The notes beneath the pieces were generated by a model. It made no database searches. It had not been told where the DNA came from and worked only from the letters and a program-made list of their open reading frames with translations. 64,000 nt of DNA, taken from positions 1,170,131 to 1,234,130 of the forward strand of contig VXAI01000116.1 of the NCBI GenBank assembly GCA_013399305.1, written 5' to 3'. Below are positions 13,769 through 59,100 of this stretch, one piece after another. The DNA comes from Rostratula benghalensis (Eukaryota > Chordata > Aves > Charadriiformes > Rostratulidae). The number at the start of each line of letters is the position of its first letter. The first letter of the stretch is position 1. The position numbers and the translations under genes are program-made.

Positions 13769-15064
13769 TATTTCCTTGAAAAAACGCCCACTGTGGTTGG
13801 TGTGTTTCTTGTAATATCATGCTTTAGCATGGACTGGCCTCTCCAAATCAGCAGAGTAAAGCAGGAACCACCAAAACAAAACAGAAAAACAAAAAAATAA
13901 ACAACAGTACCATGATGTGAGCTACTGAGAGAGGGCTTGTGATTCCGCTAGTCCTCAGAAAAAGGACAGGAGAAGCCTTAACACTGTGCACAAGTGTGGC
14001 TCTTTGCTGATCTGCCCCCAGTAACTGTTGCTTTGGGCCCAGGTGCTGGCAGCCCCCACCATGGCTTATGTCACTTGCAGATGCAGCCATGCTGCACTCC
14101 ACCCCCACCCTGCTGGGCCCAGTCTCTGCCTGCCACTGGGAAATGTACCTGGAAAAGGAGAGGTTTTTTCACCCATAAAGCCTCCTGCTTTGCCAGGCCA
14201 GAGCAAGAGCTACGAGCCCAGAGGTGGTGCCTGGATGGGAGTCCAGGGGTGGGATGTGGCAGACAGCATAGGACCTCTGGTAGCACGCTCCTGCTGGCAG
14301 GAGCATGCCAAGGCCAGGCACAACTTCAGGCCCTCTTGTTCTGCATAGATACTAGGTGAAATGCTTATGGAAAAAGCAAAGTCTCTTTCTTTGGACTACA
14401 CAGCCTGCTTTGTTTCAAAGCTGGAAGAAACAAGTTCAGTGGGAGGGATGTCCATGTACTGCAGAAGGAGCACCGGCTGCAAACCTCTGTAGCTGGGTCC
14501 ACAAAGTGACAGGTGACACACACTTGCTATTGTAGCCTGATTCTATTAGGGACATTTGAGTTTTGCAAACTGAGCTTAAAAAGGTGAGACCAGACAGGAC
14601 AAAGAAAGTAAAGGATAAAAAGGGTTGTACTTGATCACTTGAGTGTCCCATGTCCAACATTGCCTATAAGCAGATGGCAACAAAAGTTCAAGGCTCTGAT
14701 TTAGGATGCTCCAAACACAAAAGCATAAGGCTCAGGCAAGTATTTAGGATACTCCAAACACTCTTCTGGCCTTCCGTGATTTTCAGCTCATCCTAGGCCA
14801 CATACTGGTTTTATACTATTTAATAAACCTCAGTCTTGTCCCAACTTGCTTCAAACTCGTGTGAATATTATGCATCCAAAAGATCCTTTGGCAAGAAGTC
14901 TGGAGGTTTGCTGTCAGTTGGGAGAAGCCATCAACCACCTTGAGAGCCATTTCCCCTCTGCCTTGAGAGACTGGCTGCCTGGCCCTGCAGCGTGGACATC
15001 CTGCTTCATGTCTGCTCAGCCCGAGCCATCCCTTCTCATGTGTCCTCTCTGCCACCCAGGAGTG

Positions 15065-15176
15065 GCTATGCTAGGATCCTTGAACCCAGCTCCTTCCAAC
15101 TGCACCAGTGAGCATGCCTTGAAAGTGTTTTGTCTGTTGAAGATAAAAATGTCCTGTTTCTGTGCATGTAACAATG
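15065..15176 (+). repeat. 112-bp direct repeat, copy A
   Basis: This segment (GCTATGCTAGGATCCTTGAA to GTGCATGTAACAATG) recurs at 17199-17310 with three differences, all transitions (15069 T/C, one in GAGCATGCC/GAGCACGCC, and ACAATG/ACAGTG). The flanks of the two copies are unrelated. It does not match CR1 that I can recognise. Confidence 0.93.
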
Positions 15177-16817
15177 TCAGGGCTCAGCCGCTCCTCCCTA
15201 CCACAGCACATTGTCCTGTACAGAGAGAAAAAAGGCACAAGGGGATAGGGTCTGCCTCCTGGTTACCTTGTGTTGCCACTCATGCGCTGAATGAACTTGC
15301 TGTTCAGAGTTTCACCCCAGTCCTGCCAAGTCCTTGCTCTGAAGCAGCAGCTCCGTGCCTCCATCTTCTGCTTACATGTCTCTCAGACTGAGTCTTTCTG
15401 GCTACATTCAAGACAAACACATTTTTCTCCTCCAGTACGTGAAAAAGAAGTTAATTTGCCTGATTTATGCTATGAGCAGCCTGGGTGCAACAGTCCTAGG
15501 AAAAAAAAAAAAAAAAAAAATGTTGTTTATGCTTCTTGACTAGCAGGCTAAGGTCCAGCCAGGTTTAGAGCCTGGTCACTTAGCCAGGTGGGAATTTGGA
15601 ATGACACATACTCAGGGAAAGCCCTGGCTTCTCCAGTCAGGGCAGCTCCCCAGGTGGGCAGCTCACGACCGGACCCATGCTGACACAAGGCTTCTGCAGA
15701 ACAAGGTGGTGAGAGGGGTCAGACCTCCCCTGCCAGGCCTTAAATGTTCTGGGACAAGTGTCTGAGGAAAGCAGGGGGAGGGTAGGATTCTGTCTGCTGG
15801 GTTTAGGCATAATTCAGGTGGATTGCAGTATGGTAGATGAGACACCTCAAAGCAGCGCTAGTGTCAACTGTGCAGGGATTGAAAGTTAGCCTGAAGGACA
15901 CCATACAAAGAAAAGGCTGTGCACAATTAGGCACAATTAGAATAAAGGCAGACATGTTGATTTTCATGTTGATTTTCTTCTTCAAAACAAATACGAATCA
16001 ACTGTCCAGAGTCCTACCAGCATCGTGGTTGCTGCAGGAAGAAAGGACCTGGCCCATAGTTTTGCAAAGTTTCCATCTGCCTTTGAAGTCAGGACCTTGT
16101 TTTGGTGCAGCTGGACATGGCACAGCACGGAGTCTGGCAGAGGTTGCTTCTCACTGCCTCGGGATAGCCTACAGTCGGTGGGTATGATAGTCTGTCACAC
16201 CAGAAACAAGGACAAAGTCCACAGAGCTACACACGCCCTTCAAGTACACACAAAGCCCAATGATTAGCCACAGTTTAGGTAATTAATATAAGCCACTATT
16301 GGGCAATTAGTGCTCTCGATATGTTTTCTTTAGAGGTGTGCAGGAATGATTCCTGCCAGATAACACAAGTATTTAACGTCCTGTGATCAAAGAGCAGGAT
16401 CCTGACAGCAGAACTGAAAAGCTCTTGCTCTGGAAGCTGCGTGTGGGATTAGCTCAGAACTCAAATCCCTGCCCTGGGAGCTTTGTGCAGGAGCAGCAGG
16501 ACACAAACTGCTGCTATTGCTCCTCAGCTTAGGCAAGTGCAAGTGAACCGAGGGCAATTAAATGGGGATGAAGGGGGATGAAGCTTTGTACCTTGATTTC
16601 ACTATAAGAGTATGTTGCCTTTTCATATTTACTTGCAAAGGATGTGTCTGTGCTAACAAAATCCTAATAATATCCATTGTTTTCACCTGCTCCTTTAGTG
16701 ATCAAAATGTGTCCCTGTAACTCCCAGAACAAGCACCAACATTGGGAAGTCAGGAGGCAATGTGTACACAATCAACAAATCCTGGACCATTCAGTGGTGC
16801 ATTAATGGTGGACACAG

Positions 16818-16888
16818 TAACATTAGGTCAATGGCTGAATCGGTGATTTCAAGGGTCTTTTCCAACCTGAATATTGTATGATTCTATA
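16818..16888 (+). mobile_element. Short CR1 3'-end remnant
   Basis: GATTTCAAGGGTCTTTTCCA followed by ACCTGAAT and GTATGATTCTATA matches the last bases of an avian CR1 element. Only about 70 bp is recognisable. The 5' limit is uncertain. Confidence 0.7.
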
Positions 16889-17198
16889 CTTATGGGTGAC
16901 AACTTACTGCCTGCTTCTGGAATTCTGTCAGAGACAGGACTTACCTCTAAGCTTATGAAATTGCTAAACCATGGCATTAAATACCCATTTTATGCTTGAG
17001 AAACTATTTGCAGGAGAGAGAGCAATTGTACCTTAGCTATGTGCGGGTTCCAGCGCAAGGTGGACAAAGGGACTCTGCGCAGCGTGGCTTAGATGTTACA
17101 TAGGACAACTGAAGCCAATGACTAAAAAAAGAAATACAAGTCCCTGTAATTCCCTCTGCTGCAACTGCACAAACAAGGATTACATTGGCTCTCAGGCT

Positions 17199-17310
17199 GC
17201 TACGCTAGGATCCTTGAACCCAGCTCCTTCCAACTGCACCAGTGAGCACGCCTTGAAAGTGTTTTGTCTGTTGAAGATAAAAATGTCCTGTTTCTGTGCA
17301 TGTAACAGTG
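17199..17310 (+). repeat. 112-bp direct repeat, copy B
   Basis: This is the partner of 15065-15176 at a constant offset of 2134 bp, in the same orientation, with no indels over 112 bp. It could be a local duplication or two insertions of an unrecognised short interspersed repeat. Confidence 0.93.
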
Positions 17311-18489
17311 CAAAGCATTATCTGTCTGACAGGACAAAACTCAGCACTAACTTTTTTCCCTTCCTTTCTTCAGAAGAGCACGAGGAAGTAAATGCAGGCC
17401 ACGGGAAAGTTCCTGCTGTGCTTCTCCAGGAGTTTTCTAAAGTTCAAGAAGGTGCACAGCACAGGTGTGGTTTGCTGATGGTGTTTAAAAGATGTTACAC
17501 TCACCTTTATAATTTAGAAACAAGATGTGTTTGTTGCCCAGCTTGTTAGAGGCTGCAGGAGGTGAAGGGCCTTGGATCCAAGACTTAACAGGGAAGGAGC
17601 AGGAAGGCAGGGGAGAGGCAGCTGACTGCCAGCTGCTGCCCCACCATCCCCACACACGATGAATGCTGACAGGCTCCTGCCAGCAGCACCAGGAGTAACA
17701 AACGGGAAGTCATGTTCCAAAATAAGAAATTTCACAACCCCTGCCATAAAGAAAATGGAAAGATTGCTGGTTTTCCCAGAGGCAGAATGTGGCAGGGTGG
17801 AAAAAGGAGTCCTCCCCAAGCTTTAGTCTTGGCACTGCTGCACCCTCCCTTCTCTGCCATTTCTTTGGTGGCTGGGAGCTGCAGTGCCGTCCTTGTGACA
17901 CCGTGGGGGCCCAGACACTGAAGTCCCCCCCCTGGCCCTTCCAGGAAGTCCCCCATAAAAAGAGAGCTCACCTGTTGAGCAAGCATTGCACTCACGCAGC
18001 ACTTCTGGTTCTTTGGTCTAGCCCAAGTGAGCAACCCCTCTTACTGGTTGTGAACCAGAGGGAGAACCAAGAGAGCCAGGACCAGGCCTTGATGCCCTGT
18101 GCCAACCTCTTCCAGCCTCTCACCGGTGTGCTGTAGAGGCAGCAGTATTTCCTACAGGGAGGGAAGTCATTGCAGAGGGCAATGAAAGCGTGGCTTTTCC
18201 ATCCTGTCAGCTCCAGGTCACTGCAGTAGCCAAGCTGCATTGCACACCGTGCACTGTCCACTCAGGGAGCAACACGATGGTGAAGTGACCCCCTTTTGGA
18301 AAGGATGATGAATTTGCATGTCTTTGGAGATGAAGCACATCATGTAAGTTGCTTGCAGCGAGTCAAGGATGGCCTGAAGTCTTGAGAGGCAAAAAGCAGG
18401 CTTTGCTATTAAGTACACAGCTTTAAGGAATAATATAAAATATTTCTTGTTCAGAAATCTCCACCCACTCCGCATGGTACAGGAAAAAA

Positions 18490-19100
18490 AAGACAGAAGT
18501 ATTTCTGTCCCAGTTTTATTTATTTTTTTCCCCACAATGCCTGCTTCAATGAAAGATTGAAACAGTCAAACTAAAACAGGCCAGGACATTATATGTTCAT
18601 ACCATTTACAATATTTACATAATATACATTTTTATTTTTTTTTGTTTAAGGGGTAATTATAGCAACTTGGAACAAAAGTGCAAGTGAAAAGAATCACTGG
18701 TGTAAAAAGTTAAACTTTCCTGTTGAACACGTTGCAATGCCTGAACTAACAGAAGTAACAAATGGAGTAAATGCACTTCATAGAAAGCAAGCATAGTTGT
18801 CACTTCACAGTGACAAGGTCCTGCTGAGCTGTATTTACACCAAGCCTAAGCTATTAGCCTACCCAGCAAATTGATGAGTGAGTTCACAAGTGATCCCTTC
18901 TTCATTTCAGCACTGAACAGCAGAATTTCACTGTTGAACTTTGTTGTGCAAATAGATAGCCATTAATTTCAAATGCTCTGTTGTATTAAATGCTAAAATA
19001 TATTTTAACTTCCTTATTATACATGCTATAAAATTACACTAAAAAGTTCAAGTTTCTGAAGTAACAATTACCTTTCTATATATAACTTTTAACTTTTTAA

Positions 19101-19134
<34 letters not shown>

Positions 19135-21170
19135 GTAAAATACCCGGGGTAAAGTTATACTGGCTCCAGTATGGCTGGTTTTTGTTTTGTTTTTTTCATA
19201 AGCATCTACCAAAGTCCAATATTTAACCAAAGCCTCATCTAAAAGTTAGTTTTGCAGGTACGCTACTTTGGTCACGCTCTCATTTTCCCTTCCCTTCTTT
19301 TTTAAAACAAATTTCCAGGCATCCCACTCCCTGGCTGTGCTATGTTTTGACCTCAGGCCCTGTTGCTCTTCTGGTCAAAGGGCTGAAATTCAGTCCCCTT
19401 CAATTACTAAGCCGAGTTTCACAGCCACTGATGGATAAGCAGCTGACAACATTTTTCACCTCCAATACAGTACTGTAATTGCTAGGTCTCAGACATAATT
19501 CAATTCTGCCAAACACCTGACATCCACAGGAATTACTTTAGACCCAGATTTTGTTTAGGAGCCATGTATGGAGGTGTTTTTTCATACACAAGCTGTACAC
19601 ACGCTACCGTGGCCTAAGTGCAAAACAAGAGTGCATGGTGCTCTCAGCTGCATGGTGTTGGACAAAAAGCAGCCTGAGGTTCACAGATACAGCTCATCAC
19701 CCACCCTAGTGATTTTCTTCATGGTTTTATCCTCAAGTAGCACCAACCAGTTAAAATTTTCACTTTTTAATATTTTCTATACATACACGCACATACGTGG
19801 CATCAGTATGTTCACCGCAGGAGAAACTTATTTACAATTAGTTGGAAAAAATAAATTGTATGGAGTTACAGTATACCAAAACAAAATTGGCATTTGTGCT
19901 TTCTGGTTCTACAGGAGCCATTTTTGTCATTTCAGAAAAAGCTGACATTTTCATTTGCATCCAGACATGTCACATGATGAAAAAAGTTAGAAAGCAGCTA
20001 GGATTGAGAATTGCAGAGCATCAGCTTTCCTGGAGAATAGCTGCTTTCTGTAAAAATTGCCCATTCAAACACTTATGTAGATACCCAAGCTTGCTTGAGG
20101 ATCTTCTCAATAAATAATAACACACAGCAGAACCATGCATCCTGTCTTGCAGTGTGCTCATTCATGACACAAACATTGCTGCCTTCACTGAGTAACAAGT
20201 TAATAAAATAGCACTTAAATTTTACTTTGTACTCGGGACCTCAAAGTGCTTTTAAAAAGAAGGAAATACCCCCATTCTATGCAGTAGCTATGAGGCACAA
20301 GGAATAAGGCTTGAATTACTGTCTTCAGACACTAACCAGGCCGTGGAAACCAAGGGTTTGAACTCCAGATTCTCCCCAATCTCTTTACTGGGTTGGAGAA
20401 TCCCATTTTCTCAGATAATCTCTATTCTTGGATGTAGATGCTTGTTTATAATCCATAACATTGACCAAAAAAATAGCAGCTCGACAACCCAAACAGCCCA
20501 GCTATACTTCAGTAAAAGTACTTTTCTCTCAAAAGCATGAAATAGTAGTTTCATAAGAAAGCTGCTTAATTAAAAACAGAGCTAAGTTTAACCTTCATGG
20601 TGATTTAGTACATACAGGTAGTCTGATACAGCAGGCTCTAAGCGCCTCTTTGACCAGGCTAACAAGTATTTTCTGGCCAATTGTAATTTCAGCACTGGGC
20701 TACATAAAAGTGACTGCCTGCCTCATCTGTTTGCACTTCAGTAACTACTGGAGACCAAAAATGTATTGCTAAATTAACCAATATTAAATAACTTGTTTAA
20801 AACTAACAGTGAATTTAATATCCTTTTAATATCTTTTTTTTTTTTTTTTTTTAAATTAAATATAAAGCCTGTCAGGCTGGCTGCTAAAGGAAGACTGCTG
20901 CCATCCACTTCAGGACCTAAAATACACAGCATTTGTACTGTTACTTTGCAAGCATTTTGAATTTTTTAGGAGTAAGAGATTTTCTGTGTCCAAAGAGGAA
21001 GTTACAACATTCATATTCATTTAAGGAATCATTCACCTCTTCCAGACCACAGACAACTCTTCCTTTAGCTATTATCTATGTGCACATTTGCAATGCTTTT
21101 CCACAGGCTTCTTGTAAATGGAGACTTCTTCTAGTCCTCTGTTTTGACAAACTACCTTTCTCCGAGATGG
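18490..21170 (-). other. CDS1: Probable 3' UTR of CDS1
   Basis: This AT-rich stretch follows the CDS1 stop codon on the minus strand and contains no convincing open frame or large repeat. It includes long T and A tracts (19101-19134 and 20835-20852 on the plus strand). The proposed end is set by tandem AATAAA hexamers read on the minus strand at 18524-18515. Another AATAAA-like site near 18630 could give a slightly shorter form. The extent is inferred from position and hexamers only. Confidence 0.5.
18515..18524 (-). promoter_or_regulatory. Overlapping AATAAA polyadenylation signals
   Basis: The plus strand reads TTTATTTATT here, which gives two overlapping AATAAA hexamers on the minus strand. 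They lie about 2.65 kb downstream of the CDS1 stop. Cleavage would be expected 10-30 nt further on, near 18490-18505. This is a motif match only. Confidence 0.45.
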
Positions 21171-54686
<33,516 letters not shown>

Positions 54687-55440
54687 CCCCCCCCGGGAGC
54701 TCAACGCCCAGCCGGCGGCGAGCGGGACCAGGCCCCCCCCGGCCGATCGGGACGGGGAGGGCGCAGAGGCCGCGCGGCGGCCCCCCCCGGCCTCCCTCCG
54801 TCGACTCCCCCTGAGGAGCCGAGCGCTCCCCCCCCCCCCCGGGGAAGGGGGGCGCTCTGCCTGAAGACGCCGCCCCCCCCCCCGCCACGGCTCGGGGGTG
54901 CGGCCGGACCCCGCCGCCCCGCCCCCCCAGAAGAAGCACCGGCGTCCCCGCGGCGGCGGCTGAGGCGGCCCCCCCGGAGCGCCGGGCGCACCTGGGCGAC
55001 CCCGCCCCGCCTCCCCCCCCCCGGCCACGCCCCTGCCCGGCGCAGGGGGCGGGGCGGAACCGCCCCCCCCGGCCGGGAGCAACGGGCCCGGCCCGGCCCG
55101 GCCCAGGCCCCCCCCCTCTCCGTCCGTCCGGTGCCCGTCAGTGAAATCCCCAGGGACCCCCCCTCAGGCATCTCCTGACAGCCCTTTGCCGACACCCGAG
55201 GTGCCCCCCCCCCCGGGGGGGGTCGCGGGCTGTCTGCAGGGTGCTTTGCTCCCCCCCGGGATACTGATGCCCGCCTGCTGGTATCTCCATTTGAAAAGGC
55301 AGGTTTGGGTACCTGCCCTGCTCCTGCCCCACCGCGCCCTGCCAAGCGTGGTGCACATTACCTGTACAGAAACGTAATGGGCCTGCCCGAGAGTTCACAG
55401 ACAAATAAAAATGCTCGGCAAGGGCAGTCACACAGAGCAT

Positions 55441-56165
55441 CATAGAATGGTTAGTTCTGGAAGGGACCTTAAGGACCATCGAGTTCCAACCCCCTTGCTG
55501 TGGGTAGGGACACCTCCCACTAGACCAGGTTGCTCAAAGCCCCATCCAGCCTGGCCTTGAACACTTACAGGGATGGGGCCCCCCCCGCTTCCCTGGGGAA
55601 CCTGTTCCAGTGTCTTGCCACCCTCACCCCCCCGAAGTTCTTCCTAGTATCTAATCTAAATCTCCCCTCTTTCCCCCCCCAACCATTACCCTTTGTCCTA
55701 TCACTACACTCCCTGATCAACCCCCCCCCCCCATCTCTCCTGTAGGCCTCCTTCATGTACTGAAAGGTTGCTATAAGGCCTCCCTGGAGTGTTCTTTTCT
55801 CTAGACTGAACACCCCCCCCCCTCTAAGCCTCTCTTCATAGGAGAGGTTCTCCAGCCCTCTCCCCCCCACTGGACCCATTCCAACAGGTCCATGTCCTTC
55901 TCATGCTGCCCCCCCCAGAGCTGGACACAGTACTCCAGGTGGGGTCTCACCAGAGCCCCCCCGAGGGGCAAAATCACCTCCCTCGACAGACTGGCCATGC
56001 TTCTTTTGATGCAGCCCAGGATAGAGTTGGTTTTCTGGGCTTCAAACATGCATTGCTGGCTCGTATTGAGCTTCTCATCCACCAACACTCCAAATCCTTC
56101 TCTTCCTGACTGTCGTCAATCCATTCTCCACCCAACCTGTATTCATGCTCTGTAACAGATATTAA
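55441..56165 (-). mobile_element. CR1 LINE fragment upstream of CDS1, partly overwritten by C7 blocks
   Basis: The inverted CR1 3' end (CATAGAATGGTTAGTTCTGG) starts the copy, followed by the same C-terminal ORF2 region as the 23.5-kb copy. Lattice blocks at 55580, 55627, 55674, 55721, 55815, 55862, 55909 and 55956 replace CR1 bases. At 55580-55586 the expected AGCCACA reads CCCCCCC, and at 55627-55633 the expected CAGTAAA reads CCCCCCC, with flanks unchanged and no length change. Confidence 0.92.
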
Positions 56166-59100
56166 CACTTTCCCCTCTATCTTCCTCTCACCCCCCCACT
56201 GTTTACCAGGCAGGAGCTGTGTACAGGGCGGGTGTGACCCCCCCATGGTGCATGGGCCCTCTTCATCCAAGCTGCACTTGTGCACCCCCCCCAGGGGGCA
56301 GGCCTGGGTGCACAGCAAAGTGGGCTACATCCCTGTGCAGGGACAAAGCAGATGGTGCTGAACACCAAGACCTGCCAAGCTGTCACCCCTCTCTGTTGAA
56401 ACTTGCTATGATCTGGTGTCATCTCAGCCCTCTGGTCCAGTTCATATGACCGTGTCAGAGTGCCTCTCAGCTCTAGGACACTACTGTCAGGGGATCAGGG
56501 CAGCAAACACTACTCAAAGCCCACTGAATTCCTCCAGCTGCCCTGATACAGTGCTCCACCATGTTTCCCCCCCTACTGACAATCTTGCCATGGCAACAGC
56601 TGGCCGCCCCAAACCCCCCCTGTAAAGCCACTCAGTCTAGATGTCACCTCAGTGTCCACACCCCCCCTCACCGTGTCTGCAAACACAGGGCCAGCACCTC
56701 TTGCAAGCCCCCCCCTAGCAGTGAATGATGTCGTTTATGTTATCTCTACGGTGACTGGTTTCACCAAACTTGAGGTCGGTTCCATTTCATGATTTAGTTT
56801 TATTATGTAAACAACCTAATTATTATGTCGCTCTGAAGGTATGCTTGGCATGTTTTTAATGACAACGCCATGGTTCAGGAAGTTAGAGCGAGCTGAGTGA
56901 GTGGACATGGATCGTGGCATTGATAAACTGAATCTGACCTCGCAATGCAGACCCTGTGGTATTCAGGAAGAACAGCCATTTCTGTGAAACCCCCCCCCTG
57001 GGCACCACTGACAGTGTCAGGAGGTAGCATGCCTGCCCCCCCCCCAAGCATGTGCAAAAACCTCGTGTGCTAATAAAAGTGCTCCCCCCCCAGAAGGCAA
57101 AACTGAGATCCAATATCAGACCAAACAAGCCACAGAGGCAGTTTCTGCCATTGGGTCTTTTTACAGACAAAGGTGACAGCAGCAGCCCACTGCAATATGG
57201 CCATGTGGCCTGGAACCTCCAACACTTCATTCTTACTAAGTACAATTTTAAATTTATTTTTCTGTAAGTGGAATATTATGGGGAGAAATGGGGTCAAAAC
57301 TCAGCTCTCCTTCCTCAGAATGTGCAAGGCTGGGAAACAGTTCCCCAGCAGGAAAGAAACCTAAACCCCCCCGGGTTACCTGAGTGCAGAGTGGATCCTA
57401 ATGGGAAAGACACCCCCCCCACTCTTTCTTCTTGTAGTATGTTTCTACTACTGAGTTTATCCTTGTGAGCATTTCTCCAGCAAAGCTTTCAGAAGAAACC
57501 ATGGTTTCCCTTACTTCAAGCACAAGATGTGAGGGCTCTGCAATGAAAGTAGCTGTCTAAAGGAAAGCATAAATTTTTTTTATTTTTTTATTTTTTTTTT
57601 GTGCAGAGAAAATAAGTGGTTTGTCTGGTCTCCACAGCTTTGTCACCCATGGTGGCTGCAGCATCTGGAGCAGACATCCAGGCTGTTCCCCCTGCCCCCC
57701 CGTGGGCCAGTAACCCAGGGTGAGGGGGACACCAACCACCACCCCCCCACCACAGAGCAGCTGGATATAGTTGAAGTACATGCCTTGTCCCCCCCCTTCC
57801 TGGTAAACTTGGCCTAACAGATACAGGGCTGAGAACCCCCCCATGCTATGTTTTTGCCACAAATAAAGGCCCATCTGTGGTTCCCCCCCCAGAGACAATG
57901 CTTCCACACCTGCATAAAAGTAATAAGTACCCCCCCACATCCCACCCAGGAGAGAAGTAAGAGCCTCCATTTGTCCCACATCTTTGATCCATCCTTAACT
58001 TAAAGAGTGAATGGGGAAAAAAATTACCTAGAAAAGTTCAGAGGAAAAAACCCACTTGTTTAGCAAATAGTGATGGAAGAAAGTAACAATAATAGCAAAT
58101 GAGGGAAAGGTGAAGTACTTAAACATATTAATGAGCAGAGGCAAGATGAGTGCAAGAAGATGAGCCCCCCCATTTTGGGAATAAGAGAAAGACCAAGCAA
58201 CTGGTGACAGTCCCCCCCGGGAATGAGCAATCTTCTGGGCAGGGCCACCAGGAGAGAGCCCCCCCAACAAGGACCAAACTCTGGCAGAATCAGGTGGGAA
58301 CCCAGCCTCAGCATCACTCCTCTCTCCCAGCTGGGTGCTCCTGCTGCTGCTGCCCCCCCCCTTTTCACCTGTGGAGCACTCAGAAATACAGGGAGGATCC
58401 CCCCCCCAGCTGTATTGCAGCAAAGATTTTCAAGCCTTTCCAGCCCCCCCCCCAAATGCATGGGGCTCCCAGAAGAGCTGTGGGGCAGGGGGTCCCCCCC
58501 GCAAGCAAGAATATGGGAGTGTGGTTGTCCCACTTCTCACCCCCCCCTTGCAACCCCTTGCAGTCATGAGAGCCCAGTGTGTCTATTCAGTTGCAGCTGG
58601 TTAGACTGGTTGGATGGGAATTTTCCAAGTCGACCCCCCCCTACTCAGGTTCCTTTGGGGCAAGTAACTACACTGGCTGGACCCCCCCATCACTTCTCCA
58701 AATGTTGTGACCCCAAGTGGTTTCACAACGTGTGGCAGAAACCTTCGTGTTCTCTCCGCACAAAGGTATTAGCATGTCAGCCGCTGACTTTTCTGATATG
58801 CAAATATTATTGCCTCTCTGGTACGGAAGTTCAGTATCTTGATGTGGGAGGCCTTAGAGGTTTGTGTTACTCTGTCTTGCTTTTGCCTTCTCCCTGTATT
58901 CCCACATGAATTTAATGCCTCAAAGCTGCCAGAAAACAACCCAAACCTCAGTGAGCCAGCCCACCCCCCCCTGCAGTGTGGGAAAGCCCTTAGCAAGCAC
59001 ACCCCTGTACCCCCCCCAGTGCCCAAAGTTAGGAGGCATCACCGACCACAGCCACACCCCCCCCTGCTCTGCACTCCAGTTAGCCACAGCAGGCAGATCT

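Larger units (their letters stand above)
13769..18489. other. Intergenic stretch downstream of the CDS1 3' UTR
   Basis: It contains the 112-bp direct repeat pair, a CR1 3' remnant at about 16.85 kb and an A18 tract at about 15.5 kb. A 181-codon open frame at 14846-15391 spans repeat copy A but has no recognisable domain and no coding-like conservation I can judge. No gene is called. Confidence 0.5.

Noticed and set aside
14846..15391. A 181-codon open frame as a gene
   Set aside because: It has no recognisable domain, it spans a duplicated 112-bp unit whose flanks are unrelated, and no splice or start context stands out.
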